Shown here: one piece after another, positions 1-8,041 of the stretch | Layout: each line of letters starts with the position of its first letter | Position numbering within the stretch: the stretch's first letter is position 1 | Origin: GCA-2686265 sp036010965 | Lineage (GTDB): Bacteria; Planctomycetota; UBA1135; GCA-002686595 | Length of the DNA stretch: 16,749 nucleotides | Reading direction: 5' to 3' | NCBI GenBank assembly: GCA_036010965.1 | Contig: DASCMO010000069.1 | Coordinates: 1-16,749, forward strand | Made by a program: the position numbers and the translations under genes | Notes under the pieces: generated by a model | What the model saw: only the letters and a program-made list of their open reading frames with translations | The model's database searches: none | What the model was told of the DNA's origin: nothing

Positions 1-2
1 AG

Positions 3-185
3 TTGCGCAACCTCTACGCAGTTGAAGACGAAAAAGCAGGCCGAAAGGTCCTGGTCTACGCAACGCGCTTCCCCGTCATCCTCGTCATCGTATTCGGCGC
101 GATCTTCCTCTACTTCCGTTCACGCGGTGGCTACAAGCCGGTCGAACTCGTGGCCCAGGGCGATGAGGATCAGGGTCCGGCGTAG
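3..185 (+). CDS. C-terminal fragment of a membrane protein, possibly a transporter (5' end outside window)
   Basis: Sixty codons are open from the left edge to a TAG stop, so the gene almost certainly begins outside the window; the in-frame TTG at position 3 is probably an internal codon. The fragment has a short charged stretch (DEKAGRK), then one clear transmembrane helix (residues about 23-40, FPVILVIVFGAIFLYF), then a basic/aromatic turn (RSRGGYKPV) and an acidic tail. A final helix followed by a positively charged cytoplasmic tail is usual for the end of a polytopic transporter such as an MFS permease, but no family signature is visible and the product is left open. It converges on the cupin gene with only 31 nt between the stops, and no clear terminator hairpin is seen in that gap. 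Confidence 0.6.
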   Translation: MRNLYAVEDEKAGRKVLVYATRFPVILVIVFGAIFLYFRSRGGYKPVELVAQGDEDQGPA

Positions 186-216
186 GTGGCCGATGGTCCG
201 GGATAGCCTCAGATGA

Positions 217-639
217 TCAGTACTCGATCGGCGTCTTGAGCGACACCCACGGCTCCTCGCGGAACACGTCCACCACCATCGGCTCCTGGAAGGAGGGTGA
301 AGCGAGGAACGCGAGGAATACGCAGGGCTCCTCGAAGACGTTGTAGGTGCCGTGCACGGCGTCCATGGGAACATGGGCCACTTCGCCGGGACCGAGGATC
401 CTCTTCTCTCCATCCACCCACTGCTCCGCGCGGCCCTCGAGGAAGTAGAGAGCCTCCTCGAAGTGCGGGTGGCGGTGGAACTGGTGGGCCTGGCCCGGCG
501 GCATGCTGACCTTGACCGCCATCAGGTGCTCGCTGGCAGTCAGTCCGGGCCGAACGAACCAGGCATGGGGACCCCAGGGAAAGTCCTCCACGACCACGTC
601 CGCTGTCGAAACGAAGCGCAGGCACTCGGCGCCGCACAC
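217..639 (-). CDS. Small single-domain cupin protein
   Basis: Encodes 140 residues with both cupin motifs. Motif 1 is complete: G49, five residues, H55-x-H57, four residues, E62, six residues, G69. Motif 2 is nearly complete: G85, P91, H96 and N100, with Asp replacing the second Gly. H55, H57, E62 and H96 would bind a metal ion. There is no signal peptide, so it is probably cytoplasmic. Start choice: GTG at 639 lies 6 nt after a strong AAGGGGGG ribosome binding site; a TTG at 645 overlaps the upstream stop (TTGA) but has no spacing to that site. The reading frame is open further upstream (to 813), but that part overlaps the PEP-hydrolase-like gene and its translation is low-complexity. It is the last gene of a four-gene operon. 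Such cupins may be sugar isomerases, dioxygenases or binding proteins; the substrate cannot be told. Confidence 0.85.
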   Translation of the reverse strand: MCGAECLRFVSTADVVVEDFPWGPHAWFVRPGLTASEHLMAVKVSMPPGQAHQFHRHPHFEEALYFLEGRAEQWVDGEKRILGPGEVAHVPMDAVHGTYNVFEEPCVFLAFLASPSFQEPMVVDVFREEPWVSLKTPIEY

Positions 640-641
640 GC

Positions 642-1496
642 TCAACCCCCCTTGGGAAGGCGGATGGCCTTGAAGGTCTCGATCTGCTGCTTGATGGCGA
701 CCTCGGTCGGGAAGCGCTCGGTGGAGCTCGCTCCGTAGAAGCCGTCGATCCCCTCCACGCGCTGGATGACATACTCCGCGTCGGGGGGCATGGCGATCGG
801 CCCGCCGTGGCACAAGCAGATCACGTCATCACGGATGGACTTGCAGGTCTCCACGATCTCCTGAATGTGTCCCACGCACTCGTCGAGAGGGCTCACCGAC
901 TCCGCGCCGATCGTCCCGCCGCTCGTGCAGCCCATGTGGGCCACGACGATGTCGGCGCCGGCCTCGGTCATGCGGCGCGCCTCGTCGGTGTTGAAGACAT
1001 ACGGAGTCGTCAACATGTCCATCTCACGCGCCATCGCCGTGATGTCGACCTCGAGCTGGTAGGACATGCCCGTCTCTTCGAGGGTGTCGCGAATGCGTCC
1101 CTCGATCAGACCGACGGTGGGGAAGTTCTGAATGCCGGCAAAACCGAGCTCCCGTAGCTCCCTCAGAAAGAGGTGCGGCATCATGAACGGATCGGTCCCG
1201 CAGACGCCCGCGAGCACCGGCGTGTGCTCCACGACCGGTAAGACCTCGAAGGCCATCTCCTTCACGATCTCGTTGGCATTTCCGTAAGGCATCAAGCCCG
1301 CAGTCGAGCCGCGGCCCGCCATGCGGTAGCGGCCCGAGTTGTAGAGGATGATCAGGTCGATGCCTCCGGCCTCCTCGCTCTTGGCCGAGAGGCCTGTGCC
1401 GGCGCCGCCACCGATGATCGGCTCGCCGCGAGCGATCTGCTCCCGGAAGCGTTTCAAAATCCCCTCGCGTGAGTTGTCGTTCTGCACGTCGTTCAC
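642..1496 (-). CDS. Phosphoenolpyruvate hydrolase family protein (TIM barrel; counterpart of the C-terminal half of plant Tm-1)
   Basis: Encodes 284 residues matching the PEP-hydrolase-like TIM-barrel family, which covers the C-terminal half of Tm-1-type proteins. Recognisable blocks are IGGGAGTGLSAKSEEAGG (28-45) near the first strand, ILYNSGRYRMAGRGSTAGL (50-68), VLAGVCGTDPF (94-104), GFAGIQNFPTVGLIEG (118-133), VAHMGCTSGGTIGA (185-198) and a glycine-rich end (DGFYGASSTERFP, 251-263). No signal peptide is present, so it is cytoplasmic. The start is GTG at 1496, inside a GTGA overlap with the stop of the Tm-1-like gene, with GGGAG about 7 nt upstream; an in-frame GTG three codons later is an alternative. 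The name comes from the family; the physiological reaction is poorly established. Position directly after the UPF0261 gene reproduces the domain order of the plant fusion. Confidence 0.9.
   Translation of the reverse strand: MNDVQNDNSREGILKRFREQIARGEPIIGGGAGTGLSAKSEEAGGIDLIILYNSGRYRMAGRGSTAGLMPYGNANEIVKEMAFEVLPVVEHTPVLAGVCGTDPFMMPHLFLRELRELGFAGIQNFPTVGLIEGRIRDTLEETGMSYQLEVDITAMAREMDMLTTPYVFNTDEARRMTEAGADIVVAHMGCTSGGTIGAESVSPLDECVGHIQEIVETCKSIRDDVICLCHGGPIAMPPDAEYVIQRVEGIDGFYGASSTERFPTEVAIKQQIETFKAIRLPKGG
646..653 (-). promoter_or_regulatory. Ribosome binding site deciding the cupin start
   Basis: AAGGGGGG on the minus strand lies inside the last codons of the PEP-hydrolase-like gene, 6 nt before the GTG at 639. 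The spacing fits GTG-639 and leaves none for the TTG at 645, so it decides the start call. The cupin would be translated by ribosomes initiating 2 nt after the upstream stop codon. Confidence 0.6.
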
Positions 1497-2710
1497 TGTT
1501 CGTCTCCCTGGGTGTTCATCAGATCGATCAGCATCCCGGCGGCGGCTTCCGCAAAAGCCGGGTCGTTCAGGTGGAGGTCGAGCTCGGTGCGACTGGCCGC
1601 CCCGTGCTCGCGAATGGCGTCAAAGAGGGCGCCGCGCGCCGCGTCGTCGTCGAAGGGCTCGCCAGCGCGGTCGATGGCCGAGACACCTCGCAGGGGCAGG
1701 ATGATCGCGGCCGGGCCGCAGGCGGCGGCGACCTTGCGGCCGATCTCGTCGCCGAGACAGCGGTTCTCCTCGGAGGTCGTGCGCATCAGCGTCACGTTTT
1801 CGTTGTGGCGGTAGAAGAGGCGTTCACCGAACTCGACGGGGACCGTGTCTCGCGCGTGGAAGTTCACCATGTCCAGAGCGCCCACGGAGACCACCTGCGG
1901 CACGCCCATTTCTGCCGCCGCCGTCAGGCGTTCGGGCCCCGCGGACAGCATGCCACCCACGAGTTCGTCCGCCAGTTCGGTGGTGGTGATGTCGAGAACG
2001 CCGCTGACGACCCCCTCGCGCACGAGCGATTCCATCGCCTGGCCACCGGTTCCCGTGGCGTGGAAGACGATCACCTCGTAGCCCGCCTCTTCCAGCACCT
2101 CGCGGGCACGCTCCACGCACAGGGTCGTCACCCCGAACATCGTCGCCGCCACCAGAGGCCGGTCCTCGCCGGTCGCTTCCGGGGCGCGCAGTGTCTCGAG
2201 ACCTGCCATGGCCCGCGCCGCCTGAGAGAGCACCAGACGGCTGACGCGGTTCACGCCGAGGATGTCCACGACGGAGTTCATCATCAGGATGTCCTTGTCG
2301 CCCACGTACGGGCGCACCTGGCCCGATGCCAGGGTCGAGACCATGAGCTTGGGGACGCCCAGGGGGAGAGCACGCATGCACATGGTGCCGATGGTCGTCC
2401 CGGCCGAGCCCCCCAGGGAGAGGACGCCGGAGCATTCCCCCCGGGCAAAGGCGTCGAGGACCACACGCCTCGCGCCTTGGGCCGCGTGGGTGACCGCCTC
2501 GCCGCGATCGCCGCCCGCAACCATCGCCTCTAGACTCGTCCCGGCGGCAGCGAAGACCTCCTCGCGGGTCACGTCCGCCTCGACCTCGGGTGTCCCGATG
2601 CAGCCCACGTCCACGAGGCACACCTGCGCCCCGTGACCCTCAAGCTCACGCCGGACGAACTCCGCCTCGGCACCCTTGGTGTCGAGGGTTGCGACGAGGA
2701 AGACGGTCAC
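1493..2710 (-). CDS. Tm-1-like ATP-binding domain protein (UPF0261)
   Basis: Encodes 405 residues, the normal size for UPF0261. The family signature VATLDTKGAEAEFVRREL sits at the N-terminus (6-23). Other typical blocks are LSLGGSAGTTIGTMCMRALP (98-116), LMVSTLASGQVRPYVGDKD (122-140), VFHATGTGGQAMESL (215-229), ITTTELADELVGG (241-253), PQVVSVGALDMVNF (271-284) and LPLRGVSAIDRAGEPFD (338-354). The glycine-rich segments fit an ATP-binding two-subdomain fold, as known for the N-terminal half of tomato Tm-1, which inhibits tobamovirus replication; the bacterial role is unknown. The start is GTG at 2710 in a GTGA overlap with the heme protein's stop, preceded by GGGAGAGGG. The 4-bp overlaps at both ends indicate translational coupling. 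The protein is cytoplasmic, with no signal peptide. Confidence 0.92.
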   Translation of the reverse strand: MTVFLVATLDTKGAEAEFVRRELEGHGAQVCLVDVGCIGTPEVEADVTREEVFAAAGTSLEAMVAGGDRGEAVTHAAQGARRVVLDAFARGECSGVLSLGGSAGTTIGTMCMRALPLGVPKLMVSTLASGQVRPYVGDKDILMMNSVVDILGVNRVSRLVLSQAARAMAGLETLRAPEATGEDRPLVAATMFGVTTLCVERAREVLEEAGYEVIVFHATGTGGQAMESLVREGVVSGVLDITTTELADELVGGMLSAGPERLTAAAEMGVPQVVSVGALDMVNFHARDTVPVEFGERLFYRHNENVTLMRTTSEENRCLGDEIGRKVAAACGPAAIILPLRGVSAIDRAGEPFDDDAARGALFDAIREHGAASRTELDLHLNDPAFAEAAAGMLIDLMNTQGDEQ

Positions 2711-5700
2711 TGGTCCCTCTCCCGAGCGGCCCAGGCTGCTGAGTTCTCAAGGAGTCGCTTGAATGCGGGATGCTCGTGAGCTTTCCCGTCGTGGCCAAGG
2801 GTGATGCAGGTGGTCCGGCCCTTCTCGCGCGCCACCGTCCAGACCACCGGATACTCCTCGCCGCTCTTGAGCGAGCGCCCGATGGCGAGCACCTGGATGT
2901 CCGGGCCCGCCCGGTCTCGCTCGAAACGATAGAGCTCATCAGTGATCCGGAAGGACGCCGGCACGCCCTGCGTCACCGGGTGCTCTCCGTCGACAACCCG
3001 CACTTCGAACTCGCCGTAGGACTCGTGCCCCCTGGCGCCGCCCCCGACCAGGTCGCGGTTGTATTCGGGCCAGTCGCGCCAGTTGTACCAGCACGCGGGA
3101 TGGACCAGCAGCAACCCGCCGCCGGCCGCCACGAAGACGTCGATGCTCTCGCGGGCATCCTCGGGCAGGGGTTGGTTGTTAGAGAGCATGAGCAGGCTCA
3201 GGTCCTCCAGCGCACCCGCGAGGGAGTCAACGTCCTCGGTGTAGACCACCGAGCCGCCGAGCGCCCCGAGCGTCTCCACGTCAGCGCCAGCGAACCAACG
3301 CTCGAAGTCGTGACTCGAGCCGCCGCCGACGATCAGGGAATGGGTCGGGGTCTCCTCGCCAGAATTTCCCGCGGGGCCTCCCAGCTCTGCTGTCAGCGCG
3401 ACGAAGGTCGGGGCCGTGTCGCCGTCGAAGCCCTCCAGGACGATCTTCGAGACGACCTCTTCGCGAGACGGCTCGATGGCGAAGCGCCGCAACTGACCGC
3501 GACTGTTGTCGCGCAGGATCCCGTGAACCTGGGTCGACCCAGGCACCTCGATGGGCCTGATCCAGTCGGCGAACTCGTGCCCATCGGTGAGCACCGTCTC
3601 CTCGGTCCCGCCGTCCGCGTAGTGCCAGGTGACGCGCGCGGCGGGGAGCCGCTCCTTGGTGTAGGGGAATCCCCAGGCAGAGATGCCCCCCAACACGTGC
3701 AGCCGCTCCACGGCCACGCCGACGGGAACCTCGACGCTGCTCGGCAGGTGATTCTTGCAATACCAGTCTCTCGCGAGACCTCCCTTGAGGACGATCACGT
3801 TGTTCCCGCTCACGCTGCGCGTGGGGTCGAGCACCGAGAAAGGGATGCCCTCGGCTGCGTGCACGCCGAATCGCTTGAACTCGAGGGTCCTCGGCTCCCG
3901 CGGGTCGTAGAGGCCCGTCTGGGTGTTCGCGGTGGCCGCCCTCGAGATGTCGAGCACGCGGTAGCCCTCGAACTCCGAACGCAGCCACGTGAAGATGTCC
4001 CGCAGGCCCTCCGCGCCGAGCTCCTGCAATCCGGTCGGCATCGGCGAGCGGCCCGTGTTGCTGAGGTTCTCGATGTCCTCTCGCGCGATTTCAACGTCGC
4101 CACTCGTGTTGCGCAATACGACGGAGTGGTCGCTCTCGCGTATCAGCACCCCGCCGTACGACAGCCCGTCCCAGGTACGCACCACGTACTCGACGTAGTT
4201 GTCCTCCACGGTGCGGTTGGGGTCGAGGACGTAGGGCAGCAGGTCCTGGGGCGGGTGGACGCCCATGCCGGTGAGCTCGGGTCCGACCTTACCCTCGGCG
4301 CTCTTGTAGGTGTGGCAGGTCCCACAGTTGACGTTGAACAGCTCCTCCCCACGCGCCAGGTCGCCCCGCTGGCTGACGACGGGGACGAGCGACGCGATCA
4401 GCTCCTCCAACTCCATCGTGTCCGCCCCCTTCCGGGTCTCGAGTAGGGCGGTGGCGCGGCTCGCGACGACCGCGTCGGGGTGGTTGCAGAGGCGGAAGAC
4501 CCGTCCCGGCCCCAGGTCCTTGGCGGACAGCTCATCGGCCTCGACGTGGTCCAGGACGGCGCCCGCCCACTCAACGCGCTTGGTGAGCTGGTTGAAGGAG
4601 GCCTCGCGCAGCTTTCCGGAGAAGGCTGGGAATGCCGCGATCATCACCTCGGCCGCGGTGGGTTCGCTGACCTGGCCCAGGAGTTCGATCACCCGTTCCT
4701 GAACGTCGAGCGAGACGTGCGGTTGGAGCAGCGCACGGGAAATTTCGATGGCGCCAGCGCGCTGGGAGTCGATCTCGAGCAGGGTCGTGAGGCACTGGGC
4801 CCGGCGCTGCGGGGATTTATCCTCGTCGTCCAGCACGGCCATGAGGCGCGCGGCGAGCCGGTCCACGTGCTCCACCAGACCGCCCTCCTTGTCCCAGCGC
4901 GACGCGAAGGGCAGGACGGCGATGGCCACCTCAACCTCGTCCGTGGAGAGCAGCGCAGCCAGCGCGCCCTGCAGGTCGGCGCTCGGCGTCGGCGTGAAGT
5001 CTCCTGGGAGGGCCTCGACGAGCTGTAACAGGGCCGCCTCGACCAGCTGCGGACGGGTGCCGATGTACGCCCCGAGCACGACCACGAACTCGGCTACCTG
5101 ATCCCGGTCCCGTGACCGGCCAACCACCTTGGCCATCTCCCGAACCAAGCCTTCGAATGAACCGGTCTCGCGCTGACTCAGGGCCGCACCCATGGTGAGG
5201 TGCGGATCCGCAGCAAGAGCACCGACGAAGGCCGAACGCGCCCAGTCGTCGGGAAGGTCGGCATACCTCGTGACGAGCACGCCGATCACGGCAGGGTCGA
5301 TATAGGGTTGGGCGAGGTCAACTCGACCACCTCGCTCTCCCAGCGCGACCGCAGCTTCGGTCGCCACGCGCGGGTCCACGTCGCCGCTCAATCTGGCGAG
5401 CCCGACCGTTATCTCTGCGTTACTCCCCTGGCGTAGACCCGCGATGCGCGCCGCATTCTTGCGCACACCGGCGCTCGCGTCCGAGAGCCCCGCGAGCAGC
5501 GCCGAGTCGCTCAAGGCGTCGCGCTGGTGGAGGATCCAGAGGCCGTGAACTTTTTGTCTGGCCGTCGCGGACGCTGAAGGTTCGAGCTGCGCTAGCACCC
5601 GCGCAGACAGGCTCTGCGCCTCACACAGCAGGCGATGGGCCGCCATGCGCGCCCAGCGGTTGGGACGAGCGAGGTCTGCAACGAGGGTCGCCGGCTCGGG

Positions 5701-7671
5701 CCCGACCGCAACCGAGAGATCGCGCGCAGCCGCGTGCTGCACGCGAAGGATCCGACCGTGGTGGCGGTCACGGTCGGGGCGCAGGGCCGCATTGGTCGGG
5801 CCGTGCTTGGGCCCACGGGTGTCGTTGTGGACAGCGGCCTGGTTGTAGAAGTCGAGCACGTACATCGCCCCGTCAGGGCCCGTGCGCAAGTGGATCGGCC
5901 GGAACCACAGGTCGTGACTACCCAGGAACTCCTTCTCGCGGTAGCGGCTGGCGACGAAAGTCGCTCCGCGCGGCTCGATGTGGTCGCGGTGAACGAGATT
6001 GATCGTCGGCTCGGTGACGAAATGGTCGCCCCAGTACTCCCGAGGCCAGGCGCCACCGTCGTAGATCAGGCTGCCCGCGGCGCCCGTGAATCCGCCCACG
6101 TGGTCGATCTGGAGGTAGGGATGCCGATCGTGCTTCACCGTGGGGAAGGCCTTCCTGTGGTCGGTGACGTCCTTCCAGCTCGACGCGTTCCCGACGCGAC
6201 CGCGCTGCATCACGCGGTCGGGCAGGATCACGTGCCGCAGGTGTGAGCCGTTGGCCATGGTGAAGAACAACTCCCCGTCCCAGGTGAAGTCACAGCCCCA
6301 GGTGTTCGACCCGTAGGACACGACCGTCTCGATCTCGCTGCCGTCGGGACGGAAACGGAACAGACCGTTTCCGATCTTTCCGTGGTCGACGCCATCGGAC
6401 CCCACGACGTGATTGGACCCGCCGCCGCTGTAGCCCTGGGTGCCATAAATCCAACCGTCCATTCCCCAGCGCAGGTTGCTCGTCGTCGCGTGCGTGTCGC
6501 CGTATCCGAAGCCCGAGTAGAGCACCTCGCGAACATCCGCCACGTCGTCTCCGTCCGTGTCGCGCAGGAACAGGATCTCAGGAGCCTGGGTCACGATGAC
6601 CCCGTCTCGGTGTAGCACCAGGCTGGTGACGAGGTCGAGACCCTCGTAGAAGACGGTGCGCGAGTCCATGCGCCCATCACCGTCGCCATCCTCGAGGATC
6701 AGGATCTGGTCGTGGGCGGGGACGCCGTTGAACTTCTCCTTGTAGGGATAGCCCGGCGTGGCGGCGACCCACATCCGCCCATTGGGATCCCAATCGATGG
6801 AGATCGGGTTGATCAGGAGTGGCTCGGCCGCGACGGCCTCGACCTCGAAGTCCTCATGCAGCGCGAGGGCCTCGACCGCCGCCTCGGGGGGGCGTGGGCC
6901 GCCCTCGGGGTAGCGCAGGCTCGCCGTCTCCGCCTCGCTGACCAGCAGCCCGGCATCACGCTTGCCTGCCCAGGCGATGCCCCTCAGCAGCAGGGTCCGG
7001 TACGGTGCGAGGTTGAAGGTGTCGTGGTAGTGCCCGGGGATGCTGACGAAGGCGCGGTAGTCGTCCTTCTCGTACGCCCACATCTGGGGCCTGATCTCGT
7101 GAGTGGTGCGGAACGAGTTCGCGATCACATGGGCGCCCGGGTCCATGTGCAGCTCGTAGTAGATCTCGTCGGTGAGGTCGAAGTTGCTGACACCGCTGGT
7201 GATCGGGTGCTCGCGGTCGGGGAAGTAGAGGCCCATCTCGCCCGTGTACCACTTGGCGTGACCGTGCTCCCACGCTCCACCGACGACGCCCTTGAACCAG
7301 TGAGGCGCGTCCCCACAGACGGCATCGTGAAGCACGACCAGGCCACCACCTCGACCCAGGAACGCTTCGAGGCGCGCACGCTCGTCTCCGTGGATCGAGC
7401 CGCCCTCGGCCGCATAGAGGATCATCACATCGGTGGCGTCCAACTCCTCGGCCGTGGGGAAGCGCTGGGCACCCGCAGCCCGCGCTCCACGATCGTTCAG
7501 GATCCGAGTCCACTCTTCGAGAAAGCGCGGGTGGTCGTGCTCTCCGGGGCCGTGTGTTTTCGCCCCCGAGCGGATGAAGACCCGCAACGGGTCCTGCAGG
7601 GCCGCACCGGCTGCGGGTGCAGAGAGGAACAAGGAAGCGAGGAGTAGTACGCGGAGGGTGTGCTGGATCAT
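2707..7671 (-). CDS. Secreted ThuA / beta-propeller / HEAT / cytochrome c / ThuA multidomain protein (PVC-type heme-binding)
   Basis: Encodes 1654 residues from ATG-7671. Signal peptide 1-23 (LRVLLLASLFLSAPAAGA). ThuA domain 1 spans about 28-240 (GGGLVVLHDAVCGDAPHWF; EHPITSGV...LTDEIYY). A sorbosone-dehydrogenase-like beta-propeller spans about 268-645 and has two Asp-rich calcium-type loops (DGDGDGRMD, DTDGDDVAD). HEAT-type helical repeats run from about 655 to 1085. A cytochrome c domain spans about 1100-1225, with heme motif CGTCH at 1116-1120 and probable axial Met1211 (SPMPTG). A beta-rich, NPCBM-like segment at about 1235-1435 is not recognised with certainty. ThuA domain 2 spans about 1445-1654 (GGGLLLVHPACWYNW; EHPVTQGV...ITDELYRF). 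It should act outside the cytoplasm as a heme-linked sugar dehydrogenase; the substrate is unknown. No good ribosome binding site precedes ATG-7671. The frame is open to a TTG at 7842, but that extension is unlike the family and would bury the signal peptide. First gene of the operon. Confidence 0.9.
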   Translation of the reverse strand: MIQHTLRVLLLASLFLSAPAAGAALQDPLRVFIRSGAKTHGPGEHDHPRFLEEWTRILNDRGARAAGAQRFPTAEELDATDVMILYAAEGGSIHGDERARLEAFLGRGGGLVVLHDAVCGDAPHWFKGVVGGAWEHGHAKWYTGEMGLYFPDREHPITSGVSNFDLTDEIYYELHMDPGAHVIANSFRTTHEIRPQMWAYEKDDYRAFVSIPGHYHDTFNLAPYRTLLLRGIAWAGKRDAGLLVSEAETASLRYPEGGPRPPEAAVEALALHEDFEVEAVAAEPLLINPISIDWDPNGRMWVAATPGYPYKEKFNGVPAHDQILILEDGDGDGRMDSRTVFYEGLDLVTSLVLHRDGVIVTQAPEILFLRDTDGDDVADVREVLYSGFGYGDTHATTSNLRWGMDGWIYGTQGYSGGGSNHVVGSDGVDHGKIGNGLFRFRPDGSEIETVVSYGSNTWGCDFTWDGELFFTMANGSHLRHVILPDRVMQRGRVGNASSWKDVTDHRKAFPTVKHDRHPYLQIDHVGGFTGAAGSLIYDGGAWPREYWGDHFVTEPTINLVHRDHIEPRGATFVASRYREKEFLGSHDLWFRPIHLRTGPDGAMYVLDFYNQAAVHNDTRGPKHGPTNAALRPDRDRHHGRILRVQHAAARDLSVAVGPEPATLVADLARPNRWARMAAHRLLCEAQSLSARVLAQLEPSASATARQKVHGLWILHQRDALSDSALLAGLSDASAGVRKNAARIAGLRQGSNAEITVGLARLSGDVDPRVATEAAVALGERGGRVDLAQPYIDPAVIGVLVTRYADLPDDWARSAFVGALAADPHLTMGAALSQRETGSFEGLVREMAKVVGRSRDRDQVAEFVVVLGAYIGTRPQLVEAALLQLVEALPGDFTPTPSADLQGALAALLSTDEVEVAIAVLPFASRWDKEGGLVEHVDRLAARLMAVLDDEDKSPQRRAQCLTTLLEIDSQRAGAIEISRALLQPHVSLDVQERVIELLGQVSEPTAAEVMIAAFPAFSGKLREASFNQLTKRVEWAGAVLDHVEADELSAKDLGPGRVFRLCNHPDAVVASRATALLETRKGADTMELEELIASLVPVVSQRGDLARGEELFNVNCGTCHTYKSAEGKVGPELTGMGVHPPQDLLPYVLDPNRTVEDNYVEYVVRTWDGLSYGGVLIRESDHSVVLRNTSGDVEIAREDIENLSNTGRSPMPTGLQELGAEGLRDIFTWLRSEFEGYRVLDISRAATANTQTGLYDPREPRTLEFKRFGVHAAEGIPFSVLDPTRSVSGNNVIVLKGGLARDWYCKNHLPSSVEVPVGVAVERLHVLGGISAWGFPYTKERLPAARVTWHYADGGTEETVLTDGHEFADWIRPIEVPGSTQVHGILRDNSRGQLRRFAIEPSREEVVSKIVLEGFDGDTAPTFVALTAELGGPAGNSGEETPTHSLIVGGGSSHDFERWFAGADVETLGALGGSVVYTEDVDSLAGALEDLSLLMLSNNQPLPEDARESIDVFVAAGGGLLLVHPACWYNWRDWPEYNRDLVGGGARGHESYGEFEVRVVDGEHPVTQGVPASFRITDELYRFERDRAGPDIQVLAIGRSLKSGEEYPVVWTVAREKGRTTCITLGHDGKAHEHPAFKRLLENSAAWAARERDQ

Positions 7672-8041
7672 CGGCGGAAGACGTGGGATCAGGAGCGGCG
7701 GAACGGTTGGAGTGTTTGGATGACAGCGCTGCAGCGGGAACGCAGTCTTGCCCACGACGCCGTCGCGCCCATCCGTGCACTCTCGAAGGCCATTCGTAGA
7801 GGATTGTAGCGGGGGGCACATTGCCGCCGGGCCGGACCTCAATAATCTGGCCGGGGGGCGATGGCAGGCAGATCATGACCATGACCTGCCCCCACCACTC
7901 CATCTCCACGGCCCGGATCACTGTCGTCCCCTCAATCGCGACAGCGCTCGCAGCGGCATCGGGTTCTGAGCGGGCCAAGAATGACGCGAGCCGGTGACCG
8001 AGGTCACCGGCTCGCGTGTCCGTCCCTTGCGGGAACGTGGT
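7672..8041. other. 370-bp intergenic region
   Basis: This stretch lies between the start of the heme protein (7671) and the stop of the choice-of-anchor protein (8042), both on the minus strand. Its right end holds the perfect hairpin described separately. The left part should carry the promoter of the four-gene operon. The best -10 resemblance on the minus strand is TACAAT at 7803-7808, about 130 nt before the ATG, but it has no matching -35 box at normal spacing, so the promoter is only suggested. A plus-strand open frame at 7748-7969 is rich in His, Pro and Arg, has no ribosome binding site and matches nothing known. No RNA gene or repeat family was recognised. Confidence 0.5.
7984..8017 (-). 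terminator. Hairpin terminator candidate downstream of the choice-of-anchor protein gene
   Basis: A perfect 16-bp inverted repeat (acgcgagccggtgacc against its complement, 2-nt spacer) begins 24 nt after the stop codon of the minus-strand gene ending at 8042. In RNA it would form about a 14-bp GC-rich stem with a 6-nt loop. Only a weak U-rich stretch follows on the minus strand (TCATTCTT), so it is either a terminator with a poor U tract, an mRNA-stabilising 3' hairpin, or a protein-binding dyad. Confidence 0.6.

Noticed and set aside
1469..2533. A 354-codon plus-strand open frame opposite the Tm-1-like gene
   Set aside because: The minus-strand product matches UPF0261 along its full length; the plus-strand product is His/Arg-rich without motifs.
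2770..4446. A 558-codon open frame on the plus strand opposite the heme protein gene
   Set aside because: Its translation is rich in Arg, Val, Asp and His with no domain, signal or ribosome binding site. It is antisense to a strongly supported gene, and long antisense frames are expected in high-GC DNA.
7672..7842. N-terminal extension of the heme protein to a TTG start
   Set aside because: The 57 extra residues would bury a textbook signal peptide that starts at ATG-7671, and they show no family similarity.
7748..7969. Possible small plus-strand gene in the intergenic gap
   Set aside because: Low-complexity His/Pro/Arg translation, no ribosome binding site and no recognisable family.
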